This document shows, one piece after another, positions 25,137 to 34,713 of a stretch of DNA of 39,584 nucleotides. The stretch is from Phycisphaerae bacterium (lineage in GTDB: Bacteria; Planctomycetota; Phycisphaerae; UBA1845; UTPLA1): positions 1 through 39,584 of the forward strand of contig JAUIHO010000017.1 of the NCBI GenBank assembly GCA_030432035.1. Direction: 5' to 3'. The stretch's first letter is position 1; every line of letters starts with the position of its first letter. The notes under the pieces were generated by a model that saw nothing but the letters and a program-made list of their open reading frames with translations, was not told the DNA's origin and searched no databases. Made by a program: the position numbers and the translations under genes.

Positions 25137-27414
25137 ATTGCAACGAAATCGGATCGACATCGACCGTCACGCGCTTGGCCTTGCTGCGTAGTACGCTTTC
25201 ATCGCGTAACACCTTCATGCCCGTGACCAAGCCGTTGGCTGTCGCAAAGATGATCGTCGTATCAAAGCGGTACATCTCACGGAGACGTTGAATGTTGGCC
25301 GGTTGGGCGGCATAGACCGTGGCGGCGATATTGTAGCGCTCGAATAGCGCACGCATATCCGTGACGGCTTGTTCAGCAGCCTTCCGCGCGACGGCCTGAT
25401 TGCTATCCAAAAACACGATACGCACCATGCGCGTGAACGGCGGCAATCCCGTCAGGCGCCGTCGTTCGAGTTCTTCGTTGGCAAAGGCTTCGTAATCGCC
25501 CTGCACCGCGTGACGAATCGGGGCGGTATCTGCGGCAAAGGTCTGCACGATCACGTTGCCCGCCGTGTCGCCACGACCGCTGCGACCGGCGACTTGCAAC
25601 ACCAATTGAAACGTGCGCTCTTCTGCACGAAAATCGTCAAACGCCAGCGCTGTATCGGCACTTACAATTCCCACGAACGAAACAAACGGAAAATCGAGCC
25701 CCTTGGCCACCATCTGTGTGCCGACGAGCAAATCAAACTCGCGCCGTTCGAACGAACCTAAGATCTCCGCGTAATCGCTCGACTTGGTCATCGCGTCGGA
25801 ATCGATGCGTCGCACGCGCGCCTGCGGAAACTTGCGGCCCAATTCTTCCTCCACGCGCTCGGTGCCGAGGCCGAACTTTACCATGCGCCCATCGCAGTCG
25901 AGCATAGGGCAGCGTTCGGGCACCTTCTTGCTCGTGCGACAGTAATGGCATTGCGCTTGCCGTGTGCTTTCGTGATACACCAACCGCACGTCGCAGTTTG
26001 GGCACGTCATCGGTGTGCGGCACACGGGGCAATGCACGTAACTCGCGTACCCCCGCCGATTGAGCAGCAACACCGCCTGCTCGCCACGGTCCAGTGTTTG
26101 ATTCAATCCCGCTTCCATCGCTCGACTAAGCATGTGCACACCGCGGCGGTCGCGATGCTCTTCGTTCATATCGACGATGGTTAAATTCGGCGCGGCCTGT
26201 CCACGCACACGCTGTGGCAATCGAATCAACCGATAGTGCTTGCGTCGTTTAACGTTGAGCCAACTTTCCAATGACGGTGTCGCCGAACCGAGCACGACGG
26301 GGATGCCCTCGGTGTGGCCGCGCATGACGGCGACGTCGCGCGTGTGATAGCGCGGTGCCGACTGGCTCTTGTAGCTGGGTTCTTGTTCTTCATCGACGAT
26401 GATCACGCCGAGGTTGGGGCACGGCGCGAAGATGGCGCTGCGCGTGCCGATGACCACGTTTGCCGTACCGTTCCGAATGCGCCGCCAGTGTTGCGCGCGT
26501 TGCGATTCGGTCATCCCGCTATGAATCGTGGCAACGTTGGCAAAGCGCAGAGCAAGGCGGTCGACGGTCTGTGTGGTAAGCGCGATTTCGGGCACGAGCA
26601 ATATGCCTTGCTTGCCCGCGGCCAACGCGCGGCGGATGGCTTGAATATAGACCTCTGTTTTGCCGCTACCGGTTACGCCGAATAGCAAATGAACGAGAAA
26701 CTCGGGTTTGGCGATGGCCGATGCGATTTGGTCGATGGCCGCGTTTTGATGGTCGGTAAGGTTAAATACGGGGTCATCGACTTCGCGCGCGGCAACTTCG
26801 CCATCCGTTGGTTCGCGCCGCGTTTCGATCGCAAGCACGCCTTTTTTCTCGAGCGATTTGATAACGGCGTTGGTGCAATCGGCTTGGTCTAACAATGCAT
26901 CGATGGCGATGGCATCGTCGGCGGCACTGCGCATGGTCGCAACGACTTTGGCTTGCTTGGCGGGTAACGTCGTTGGCGATTCATCATTCGCAGTGAGCCG
27001 TGCATAGCGCACGTTGCGCAGCCCCGCACCATTTTTCACGGCGGCGGGGACCATCCAATCGAGCGTGCGCCCAAGCGGCGCGGCGTAATACTCCGCCATC
27101 CAGCGACCGAGTTCGATCAACGGCGGCGACAAAAATGAAACATCGTCAACGATGTCGATGATTGGCTTGAGCGTGGTATCCCACGGCTTTTCGGTGATGG
27201 CTAAACAATACGCCGTTAATGGCTTATCGCCGCGACCGTACGGCACGGTGAGTCGCATGCCGGGTTGCACGCATTCGGCCAACTCGTCGGGAATCATGTA
27301 GGAATAGACGCGGTCCACGTTGCGCAGTAGAGCGACTTCGGCGACGCGCGCGTGGCGCAACGTCGTCGGTTCGAGCAAGGATGGCGTCGCCTTTTCGGCG
27401 CGGCTGGCACACAT
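25135..27414 (-). CDS. priA: Primosomal protein N' (replication restart helicase PriA)
   Basis: PriA recognises stalled forks and reloads the replicative helicase. The 759-residue protein has an N-terminal DNA-binding region (HARVAEVALLRNVDRVYSYM), Walker A GVTGSGKT (246-253), VPEIALTTQ, TRSAIFAP, Walker B-type VDEEQEPSYK (340-349), GSATPS (377-382), and the zinc-binding insert with eight cysteines (462, 465, 471, 474, 489, 492, 502, 507). Motif VI is in VLQVAGRSGRGD. The usual DEEH is DEEQ here. The C-terminal domain (RRLTGLPPFTRMVRIVF) completes the family pattern. The ATG at 27414 has no strong ribosome site, and the first ~20 residues may be extra. It is a single gene on the minus strand. 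Confidence 0.97.
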   Translation of the reverse strand: MCASRAEKATPSLLEPTTLRHARVAEVALLRNVDRVYSYMIPDELAECVQPGMRLTVPYGRGDKPLTAYCLAITEKPWDTTLKPIIDIVDDVSFLSPPLIELGRWMAEYYAAPLGRTLDWMVPAAVKNGAGLRNVRYARLTANDESPTTLPAKQAKVVATMRSAADDAIAIDALLDQADCTNAVIKSLEKKGVLAIETRREPTDGEVAAREVDDPVFNLTDHQNAAIDQIASAIAKPEFLVHLLFGVTGSGKTEVYIQAIRRALAAGKQGILLVPEIALTTQTVDRLALRFANVATIHSGMTESQRAQHWRRIRNGTANVVIGTRSAIFAPCPNLGVIIVDEEQEPSYKSQSAPRYHTRDVAVMRGHTEGIPVVLGSATPSLESWLNVKRRKHYRLIRLPQRVRGQAAPNLTIVDMNEEHRDRRGVHMLSRAMEAGLNQTLDRGEQAVLLLNRRGYASYVHCPVCRTPMTCPNCDVRLVYHESTRQAQCHYCRTSKKVPERCPMLDCDGRMVKFGLGTERVEEELGRKFPQARVRRIDSDAMTKSSDYAEILGSFERREFDLLVGTQMVAKGLDFPFVSFVGIVSADTALAFDDFRAEERTFQLVLQVAGRSGRGDTAGNVIVQTFAADTAPIRHAVQGDYEAFANEELERRRLTGLPPFTRMVRIVFLDSNQAVARKAAEQAVTDMRALFERYNIAATVYAAQPANIQRLREMYRFDTTIIFATANGLVTGMKVLRDESVLRSKAKRVTVDVDPISLQ

Positions 27415-27480
27415 GGTCGATTCATTCTACGCGCGATCCGGGATTGTCCCCCAGCCCCAGAGGGGCAGGGTCACCCACGG

Positions 27481-27508
27481 CGCTGTGGCACCGGTTTGTA
27501 ACCGGTGT
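27481..27508 (+). repeat. Short dyad repeat, family A, copy 3
   Basis: These 28 bases are identical to 22573-22600, including the CACCGGTT-TGT-AACCGGTG dyad. It lies in the divergent gap between priA and the NatA-like ATPase gene. The distance between copies is about 4.9 kb. Confidence 0.8.
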
Positions 27509-27666
27509 TCCGCGAGCTTTGGTTCACCGTTGATGTGAGTCTGGCGATACGATTCCATAGATGAGATCCCGAAAAATCTGACGCTGACCGCTCTCTTACA
27601 GTCGCGGCTCTGATATAAGCAGCCTCGCCGTTGATAACGATTCACAACCGCTTACAGTGAGCCGCC

Positions 27667-28455
27667 ATGAATGCGACCGACCCCATCGTGCAGGTGCACG
27701 AGTTAACCAAGATATTCCCGACGACCGAGGGCGACGAAAAGCGCGCGGCCGACGGCGTGTCATTCAACGTGCGCCCCGGTGAGATTTACGGTCTGCTCGG
27801 CCCTAACGGCGCGGGTAAGACGACGACGCTCCGCATGATCGCGGGGTTGCTTACGCCCACATCGGGTCGCGCCCTGCTCGCGGGGTACGACCCGCGCTTG
27901 GATCGCGAGACAGCGAAGCGCCAACTCGGTTACCTCACCGCTAGCACCGGTCTGTATCAACGCCTCACGCCGCGCGAGTTGTTGAACTACTTCGGCGAAT
28001 TGATCGGCATGGATCGAGTGGCGCGACTGCGACGTATCGACGAGTTGATCGAATGGCTCGACATGAAGGCGTTTTCCGACTTGCGCTGTGGCGGACTATC
28101 GACGGGCCAAAAGCAACGAACCAATATCGCCCGTGCGCTGATGGGCGATCCGCCGATTTTGATCATGGACGAACCAACGCTCGGGCTCGATGTGCTGACC
28201 AATCGCGTTGTGTTGGACTTCATTCGAGCCGAAGGCGCGCGGGGAAAGGCGATCATTCTTTCCACACACTATCTCGACGATGCGGAAGTGATCTGCAATC
28301 GCTTCGGGCTAATTCATGATGGTCGCATCGTCGGCGAAGGCGATTTGCCGACGTTGCGCGAACAAACCGGCAATCGCCGATTGAGCGAGATCTTCCTCGC
28401 ACTCTGCGGTGAATCGGAACACGTACTCGAAGGCGGCGAAGGGGTGGTGCGGTAA
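27667..28455 (+). CDS. ABC transporter ATPase, NatA-like
   Basis: The 262-residue nucleotide-binding protein has Walker A GPNGAGKTT (45-53), the signature LSTGQKQRTNIARAL, Walker B ILIMDEPTLGLD and the switch histidine in ILSTHYLDDAE. It belongs to the family that drives ABC-2 permeases such as NatB of the sodium exporter. Its stop codon overlaps the start of the permease gene by one base (TAATG), so the two are one translationally coupled unit. Family-A repeats and a TATAAG box at about 27616 lie upstream, but there is no clear -35 to match. Confidence 0.95.
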   Translation: MNATDPIVQVHELTKIFPTTEGDEKRAADGVSFNVRPGEIYGLLGPNGAGKTTTLRMIAGLLTPTSGRALLAGYDPRLDRETAKRQLGYLTASTGLYQRLTPRELLNYFGELIGMDRVARLRRIDELIEWLDMKAFSDLRCGGLSTGQKQRTNIARALMGDPPILIMDEPTLGLDVLTNRVVLDFIRAEGARGKAIILSTHYLDDAEVICNRFGLIHDGRIVGEGDLPTLREQTGNRRLSEIFLALCGESEHVLEGGEGVVR

Positions 28456-30800
28456 TGGGTCGGTATAGCCGCATCTGGACGGTCTATAAAAAGGAACTCA
28501 TCGAAACGCTGCGCGATCGTCGCACGCTGATGGCGATGGTCTTTGTGCCGATCGTACTCTACCCGGTATTGATGCTGGTATTGGTGCAGGCGCTGTCGTC
28601 GGAAAAGGGGCGACAAGAACAACGCGAATATCGCGTGGTCGTGCCGACCGAAACGCAGAAGCAATGGCTCGAAGGCGTGCTGGCCAACGAAGACGCCGAA
28701 GTGATCGCATGGCAGAAGCAGCTCGAAGCCTTGCACGGTAGCGACGCCGCCGAAACCGCGAATACGCGCGAACAGTTGCGCACGCGGCTCGGATCAGCGC
28801 AGATAAAAATCGCCGTCGCCGACGATCCATCGCATTTGTGGGATTTGGTGCGCAGCGGCCTGTTTCATGCGGCCGTCATCACGCGCGAAATCGAAGCCCA
28901 GGCCGATGCCGCGAGCGACGGCAATCGACTGGTGCAAATTCTCTACAGTGATACCAGCCCGCTGTCGGAAGTGGTCTCCGGCCAGCTCAATCGCATTCTG
29001 TCGAACGAAGCCGAGCGGCAAATCCGCACGCGCGTGGAATCGTTGGCCGGTTCGCTCGATGTCCTCACGCCGGTCATCACGTCCAATCTTTCGACGACCA
29101 GTCCCGATCGACAATTCGCCAAGGCGCTCGCGCTAATCGTGCCGTTCTTGTTGGTCACGATGACAGTCACCGGCGCGATGTATCCGGCGATTGATTTAAC
29201 GGCGGGCGAACGCGAACGCGGCACTTTGGAAACATTGGCCGTGTCGCCGGTGCCGACGGGGCAAATCGTGGCGGGCAAGTTCGGCGTGATCGTCACGATT
29301 GCAATGCTGACGACAACCTTAAACCTCGCGTCGATGACGGCCGTGATTCATTACGGCGGCATCGGCGACATCATCGCAGCGGGCAACGCGGCAGCGACTG
29401 ACCTGGATGCGGCAGCGGCGGAAGAAGCGCTGCTCGAAAATCCGGCCCAGCCCGGCAGTATGGAGTGGCTACAAAAAGATCACCTGCAACGGCGGCAACG
29501 GCTCGAAATGGAAAAGGCCGGTAAGGCAACCTTCGTTGCGGAGGCGGTGCCCGTCGTGTTGCTGTCGATGATTCCATTCGCAGTGTTGTTCGGCGGCGTC
29601 ATGCTGGCGGTTTGCAGTTTCGCGCGCACGTTTAAGGAAGCGCAGAACTACATGATGCCCGTGATGATGTCGGCGATTGTGCCTGCGATGGTCGTCTCGT
29701 ATATGCCGACCATCGAGTTGCAGGGCGTGCTGACGGTCATACCCGTGGCCAACATCGTGATACTGATGCGCGAGTTGTTCTTGGGCAACTTCGAAGCGTC
29801 GACGGTCGCGCTGTGTTTGATTTCGACGTGCTTCTATGCCGCAGCGGCAGTCGTTACCGCGGCACGCATCTACGGTAACGAGTCGGTGTTGTTCAGTGAT
29901 GTCGGTTCATACAAAACACTGCTGCAACGCAAGTTCTTGCGACCGGCAACGGCGCCTTCGGCATCGTTTGCGATCTTGCTCTTGGCTGTGTTGTTCCCGA
30001 TCAATTTCTACGTGCAGTCGAGCTTGGGTGACCCGATGGCGGGCTGGCAAGGGTTGGCCAAGCCGGTGGTCGTGACCCAGCTGTTGTTGTTCGCCGCGAC
30101 GCCGATCTTCTTGGCGTGGTACATGAAGCTGGATTTGGTAAACACGTTTTCGTTGCGCATGCCGAAGCTGATTCATCTGGCACTGGCCATCGTGATGGGG
30201 CTGGCGGTTGTTCCGGTGTCATTAATGATGTCGAACAATGTGCGGGCTTGGTTTGGCAGTGAACAATCGATGGCGCAATTCGAGGCGCTGGCCAAGGGAT
30301 TAGAAGATGCGCCGGTGCTTGCGATGATTTTGGTGTTTGCCGTGTTGCCGGGCATTTGCGAAGAATTTGCATTTCGCGGGTTCTTGCAAGCAGGCTTGAG
30401 AAAGAGCATGGCACCACTTCAAGCGGCACTCGTCGTCGGGTTAGTGTTCGGCATCTATCACATTCAAGTTATAAAGATTCCGACGACCGCACTGCTCGGT
30501 GTTGTACTAGCGATAGTTTGTTGGCGGACACGATCACTGTGGCCGGGTGTAATCGTCCACATTTGTAATAACGGGCTTGCTCTGGTTGCCCAATGGTTGA
30601 GTGAGAAAAGAAAAGACCACCGGCTCGCCGACCTTTATGGCCTAAGCGATTTAACAATTACACCCGCTGCCGGCATCACGTTGCGCGATTCAATCTTCCT
30701 TGCCATCTTCCTTGGCGCGCTGGCGCTGATCTGGATCACGTCGAAGCCAGAGGCGGCGCTGCAATCCGCGTCATCATCACCACTCCCCGCCGCGCAATAA
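28455..30800 (+). CDS. ABC-2 permease fused to CPBP intramembrane protease
   Basis: The 781-residue protein has two parts. The first ~480 residues are a NatB-like ABC-2 permease: an N-terminal helix after YKKELIETLRDRRTLMAMV, a large extracytoplasmic loop, and AGERERGTLETLAVSPVPTG as the coupling signature before six helices. The last ~280 residues form a CPBP (CAAX protease and bacteriocin processing) domain with GICEEFAFRGFLQAGL, where E636, E637 and R641 fit the EExxxR motif, and H669 in FGIYHIQ plus HICNN as further metal or catalytic residues. Such fusions are known in planctomycetes. It probably exports a substrate and may cleave it or a prenyl-like tail in the membrane. The substrate is unknown; sodium export by analogy with NatAB is only one option. 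Confidence 0.92.
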   Translation: MGRYSRIWTVYKKELIETLRDRRTLMAMVFVPIVLYPVLMLVLVQALSSEKGRQEQREYRVVVPTETQKQWLEGVLANEDAEVIAWQKQLEALHGSDAAETANTREQLRTRLGSAQIKIAVADDPSHLWDLVRSGLFHAAVITREIEAQADAASDGNRLVQILYSDTSPLSEVVSGQLNRILSNEAERQIRTRVESLAGSLDVLTPVITSNLSTTSPDRQFAKALALIVPFLLVTMTVTGAMYPAIDLTAGERERGTLETLAVSPVPTGQIVAGKFGVIVTIAMLTTTLNLASMTAVIHYGGIGDIIAAGNAAATDLDAAAAEEALLENPAQPGSMEWLQKDHLQRRQRLEMEKAGKATFVAEAVPVVLLSMIPFAVLFGGVMLAVCSFARTFKEAQNYMMPVMMSAIVPAMVVSYMPTIELQGVLTVIPVANIVILMRELFLGNFEASTVALCLISTCFYAAAAVVTAARIYGNESVLFSDVGSYKTLLQRKFLRPATAPSASFAILLLAVLFPINFYVQSSLGDPMAGWQGLAKPVVVTQLLLFAATPIFLAWYMKLDLVNTFSLRMPKLIHLALAIVMGLAVVPVSLMMSNNVRAWFGSEQSMAQFEALAKGLEDAPVLAMILVFAVLPGICEEFAFRGFLQAGLRKSMAPLQAALVVGLVFGIYHIQVIKIPTTALLGVVLAIVCWRTRSLWPGVIVHICNNGLALVAQWLSEKRKDHRLADLYGLSDLTITPAAGITLRDSIFLAIFLGALALIWITSKPEAALQSASSSPLPAAQ

Positions 30801-30803
30801 AAA

Positions 30804-30828
30804 ACACCGAAGCAATCCGCCACGGTGT
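30804..30828. terminator. Bidirectional terminator between convergent genes
   Basis: ACACCG (30804-30809) and CGGTGT (30823-30828) form a 6-bp stem with a 13-base loop. On the minus strand it is followed by TTTTTTATT, on the plus strand by GTTTTC. It lies just past the permease stop and 31 bases past the end of the small exported-protein gene. Confidence 0.65.
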
Positions 30829-30859
30829 GTTTTCAATGGTTTGAATTGGTTACTTGCGC

Positions 30860-31294
30860 TTAGCTAATCGGAATGCTTCCGCTGCCCCCGGTCAGCAAGC
30901 CGAATAACCCACCCAAGCCGCCACCGCCGAGGCCTCCGCCACCGAACGGGTTACCACCGACGGCCAGGCTGAGCGAGCTAAGGATGTTATCGATCACTTC
31001 GATAATTTGCAGCACCAACACGTTGATCGTGTCTTGCACGAATTCCGTATCCTCTTCGAACGGTTCCGAATCGAAATCGTCGAGGCTCACATTTTGCGAC
31101 GCCGTGATTTGCAAACCGGGCCGTCGCGCCTGGAGGGCGCCAGATGTCACCGTGTTGAACTGGTCGGTGATGACCGGCGCGCTGCCGCCGGTGGTGTCCT
31201 GGGCGTAGTTGATTTGAACGGTTGCGAATACGAGGCCGCCGACGAGGGCGAGCATCATCAGGATACGAGCGGGCTTGGTGCGCAGTTTTTGCAT
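30860..31294 (-). CDS. Small exported Gly-rich protein
   Basis: I do not recognise this protein. It has 144 residues from the ATG at 31294, preceded by GGGAGAT at proper distance; an upstream in-frame start at 31345 lacks a ribosome site. The N-terminus is a typical signal peptide (ARILMMLALVGGLVFATVQINYAQ). The mature part has a Thr/Ser-rich stretch (SLDDFDSEPFEEDTEFVQDT is acidic), a hydrophobic helix-like segment (INVLVLQIIEVIDNILSSLS) and a C-terminal glycine run (NPFGGGGLGGGGLGGLFG). It sits downstream of tgt-yajC on the same strand, 211 bases away. Surface or periplasmic location is likely; function is not known. Confidence 0.72.
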   Translation of the reverse strand: MQKLRTKPARILMMLALVGGLVFATVQINYAQDTTGGSAPVITDQFNTVTSGALQARRPGLQITASQNVSLDDFDSEPFEEDTEFVQDTINVLVLQIIEVIDNILSSLSLAVGGNPFGGGGLGGGGLGGLFGLLTGGSGSIPIS

Positions 31295-31505
31295 GGCGTC
31301 GATATCTCCCAATCTAAATGGGTTGGGTGCGGGTCTTGTTCTCAAATATTATAAACGGCAGGGTCGGGGGCGTTGCAAAAGTGATTTGACCCCGGATTTG
31401 GCGGCTAGAACCGCAACACGCGGGTTTTTCGGTCGGAAAAGCCGGATTGCCCGCGTTGAGGCCAGTCTGAATCTAAAGAAATCGGATGGGAAAGACGTCG
31501 CGCGA

Positions 31506-31850
31506 CTAGCTTTTGTCGTCGTCGTTCGCGCTGGCCGTAATCACCTTCTGAATCGCCGCCCGGGAAAAAGTAATCTTGGTATTGGTCGATTCATCGACCT
31601 TGAGCGTGATTTCGTCATCTTTGGTGGATGTGACGGTACCGATAATCCCGCCGGCCGTGACGACTTTATCATTCTTCTTGATGGCCGAGAGCATCGCGTC
31701 GCGACGTTTGCGTTCCTTGCTTTGCGGTCGGAAGAAAATCAAATAGAAGATAACGCCCATGAAGGCGTAGAGAATCAGTATGCTCGGCGGACCGCCGCTT
31801 TCGCCACCCTCGCCTTCCGCCAAAACCATCGTTATCGCATCCCAGATCAT
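31506..31850 (-). CDS. yajC: Preprotein translocase subunit YajC
   Basis: The 114-residue protein has one membrane helix (ILILYAFMGVIFYLIFF, about 24-40) followed by RPQSKERKRR and the conserved YajC domain with KKNDKVVTAGGIIGTVTS. YajC joins SecDF to the SecYEG channel at the inner membrane. Its ATG follows the tgt stop codon with no gap (TAGATG), and GGAG inside the end of tgt serves as ribosome site. The tgt-yajC order is widespread in bacteria; secDF is not in the window. Confidence 0.95.
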   Translation of the reverse strand: MIWDAITMVLAEGEGGESGGPPSILILYAFMGVIFYLIFFRPQSKERKRRDAMLSAIKKNDKVVTAGGIIGTVTSTKDDEITLKVDESTNTKITFSRAAIQKVITASANDDDKS

Positions 31851-32987
<1,137 letters not shown>

Positions 32988-33118
32988 CTATCGGCCTATG
33001 CACGGTAAAGACTTTAATTCGCCGATTGCGAGCCAATAAGCGATATTAACAGGACATTTAATTACACCGGATATCGCCTTACTCGCTCAATCTTCACGAT
33101 TCCTACACAACACGATAA

Positions 33119-33148
33119 TTGACATGCGATTTTCCGGAAAGCTATACT
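33119..33148 (+). promoter_or_regulatory. Sigma-70-type promoter for dksA-like/lspA unit
   Basis: TTGACA (33119-33124) and TATACT (33143-33148) are separated by 18 bases, a near-consensus housekeeping promoter. It would start transcripts about 33155, leaving a leader of about 115 bases before the chosen start of the DksA-like gene. Confidence 0.75.
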
Positions 33149-33270
33149 GGGCGTTTCTTGATGGCGGCAACGTCATCGAGATCTGGCCGCTCGTCTTTCG
33201 ATAGAGGTTGGCGACAACGGAGTTGTCCGACGCGAGCGGCACGCATGGATGCGCCTTGGGAGGGACTGCA

Positions 33271-33849
33271 TTGTCTAATCGCCGTTCGGTCGAAGACCTT
33301 AAGCGTTTGATTCCCGCAGATCGTCTAAAATCCTTAAGAGCCGCTGCGCCGGCCCCAAAGAAACCCAAGCGAAAACCCGCCGTTCGCCGTTCCACCCGTC
33401 GCGTGTTGGAGCGTACGCCCAATGGCAATATCGTGGTTAAGAAGCCGCTGCCGCCCAGCCCGTACTCGGTCGAAGAACTCAAGCTCTTCAAAAAGGCGCT
33501 GGTCGCCCGTCGTCGTGAAGTCGCCGGCGATATGGCTACGATGGAGGACGAGGCTCTGCGCAAGAATCGGCTGGCAGACGGCGGCGAAGCGACCAAGATG
33601 CCGATCCACATGGCCGACATCGGTAGCGACAACTACGAGCAGGAATTTTCGATCACGCTGATCCAAAACGAGCGGCAAATCCTCAAAGAGATTGACGAAG
33701 CGCTCCAGCGCATTCAGGATGGGACCTATGGCGTTTGCCTGGCGACCCATCAGCCGATCTCGAAGCCGCGACTTCGGGCCAAGCCGTGGGCACGCTATTG
33801 CATCGAGTATAAGCGGGCGCAAGAGGCCCAAATGCGTCGCGGCGCGTAG
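33271..33849 (+). CDS. DksA/TraR-family protein with degenerate zinc finger
   Basis: The C-terminal ~100 residues match the DksA/TraR family: coiled-coil-like EELKLFKKALVARRREVAGDM, then ERQILKEIDEALQRIQDGTYGVC, and KPRLRAKPWARYCIEY. In DksA the zinc finger is C-X2-C-X17-C-X2-C; here only the first and third cysteines remain (C-L-A-T and C-I-E-Y), so zinc binding is unlikely. The N-terminal ~70 residues are a basic Pro/Lys/Arg-rich extension (APAPKKPKRKPAVRRSTRR). I choose the TTG at 33271 because GGGAGG stands 7-8 bases before it; an earlier TTG at 33208 has no spaced ribosome site. The protein has 192 residues. It should bind RNA polymerase through the secondary channel or act on DNA by its basic tail. 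It leads the lspA unit. Confidence 0.85.
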   Translation: MSNRRSVEDLKRLIPADRLKSLRAAAPAPKKPKRKPAVRRSTRRVLERTPNGNIVVKKPLPPSPYSVEELKLFKKALVARRREVAGDMATMEDEALRKNRLADGGEATKMPIHMADIGSDNYEQEFSITLIQNERQILKEIDEALQRIQDGTYGVCLATHQPISKPRLRAKPWARYCIEYKRAQEAQMRRGA

Positions 33850-33876
33850 CCAAACCGGCGGGCGGTCAACGCAACA

Positions 33877-34713
33877 GTGAGCGATCTTCCTACAGCGCCG
33901 TCGTCAACGGACGGCGCCATCGAATCTCATTCGAATTCAATGGATACTGGCCCGCAGGCCAGCGCGTTGACGCATGCGCCCAGCCACGCGCGGTTGTGGT
34001 TGATCACGCTCATCGGCTTGGCCATCGATCTTTGGACCAAGCATTGGGCCTTCTCCACGATTCCCTACGAAAACCCGATTCGCGTGTTGGACAACGTGTG
34101 CAGCTTGCAGTTGTCGCTCAACCCCGGCGCGCTGTTCGGCATCGGTGCCGGTCTGGCCCCTGTGTTCATCGGCGCGTCGGTGATCGCGTTGTTGTTCGTG
34201 TTGTATCTGTTTGCAAGCTCCGGGCGCAAGCGCTGGTCGATGCATATCGCGCTCGGCCTGGTGCTCGGCGGCGCGCTGGGCAATTTGTACGACCGCACAT
34301 TTGAGAAGGCGTACGTCGCCTACTTCGAAAGCGGTGGTCGGATGGTCGGCGAATTGGTCGAGCCCGCCAGCGAAAACGGCGTGGTGTTGCGCTTTCCCAA
34401 TTCGGATCGCGACGTGCGCATGCGGCGGCCGGTCGATGTGGAGCGTTCCGGCATGCAGCCGGTGGTGCGCGACTTCATCAAGATCGAGATCATCTTTCCC
34501 GAAGGCTGGCCGCTCGTCGGTGGCAAAGGCATATGGCCGTGGATATTTAATATCGCGGACGCACTGTTGGTCGTCGGTGTATTGCTGTTGATGCTAAACT
34601 TCTGGAAAGACCATCGACAGCATCAGGCCGAGATGGACGACAGCGACTATGACGATGCACCGGCGATGTTGACAGACCTGCAACCTGCCGAGGCCGACGG
34701 TCTTAGCGACTGA
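33877..34713 (+). CDS. lspA: Lipoprotein signal peptidase (LspA) with large insertion
   Basis: LspA cleaves signal peptides of diacylated prolipoproteins in the inner membrane. Helices lie near 40-58, 93-113, 121-137 and 223-242. Family motifs are IDLWTKHWA, LQLSLNPGALFGIG, GGALGNLYDR with catalytic D139, and VVRDFI plus FNIADALLV with D228. The distance between the two aspartates is 89 residues against about 20-27 in usual enzymes. About 60 extra residues (around 145-197) are hydrophilic and should face the periplasm near the active site. The N-terminal ~38 residues are also extra. The start is a GTG; an in-frame ATG at 33940 is possible. It sits 27 bases after the DksA-like gene. Confidence 0.93.
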   Translation: MSDLPTAPSSTDGAIESHSNSMDTGPQASALTHAPSHARLWLITLIGLAIDLWTKHWAFSTIPYENPIRVLDNVCSLQLSLNPGALFGIGAGLAPVFIGASVIALLFVLYLFASSGRKRWSMHIALGLVLGGALGNLYDRTFEKAYVAYFESGGRMVGELVEPASENGVVLRFPNSDRDVRMRRPVDVERSGMQPVVRDFIKIEIIFPEGWPLVGGKGIWPWIFNIADALLVVGVLLLMLNFWKDHRQHQAEMDDSDYDDAPAMLTDLQPAEADGLSD

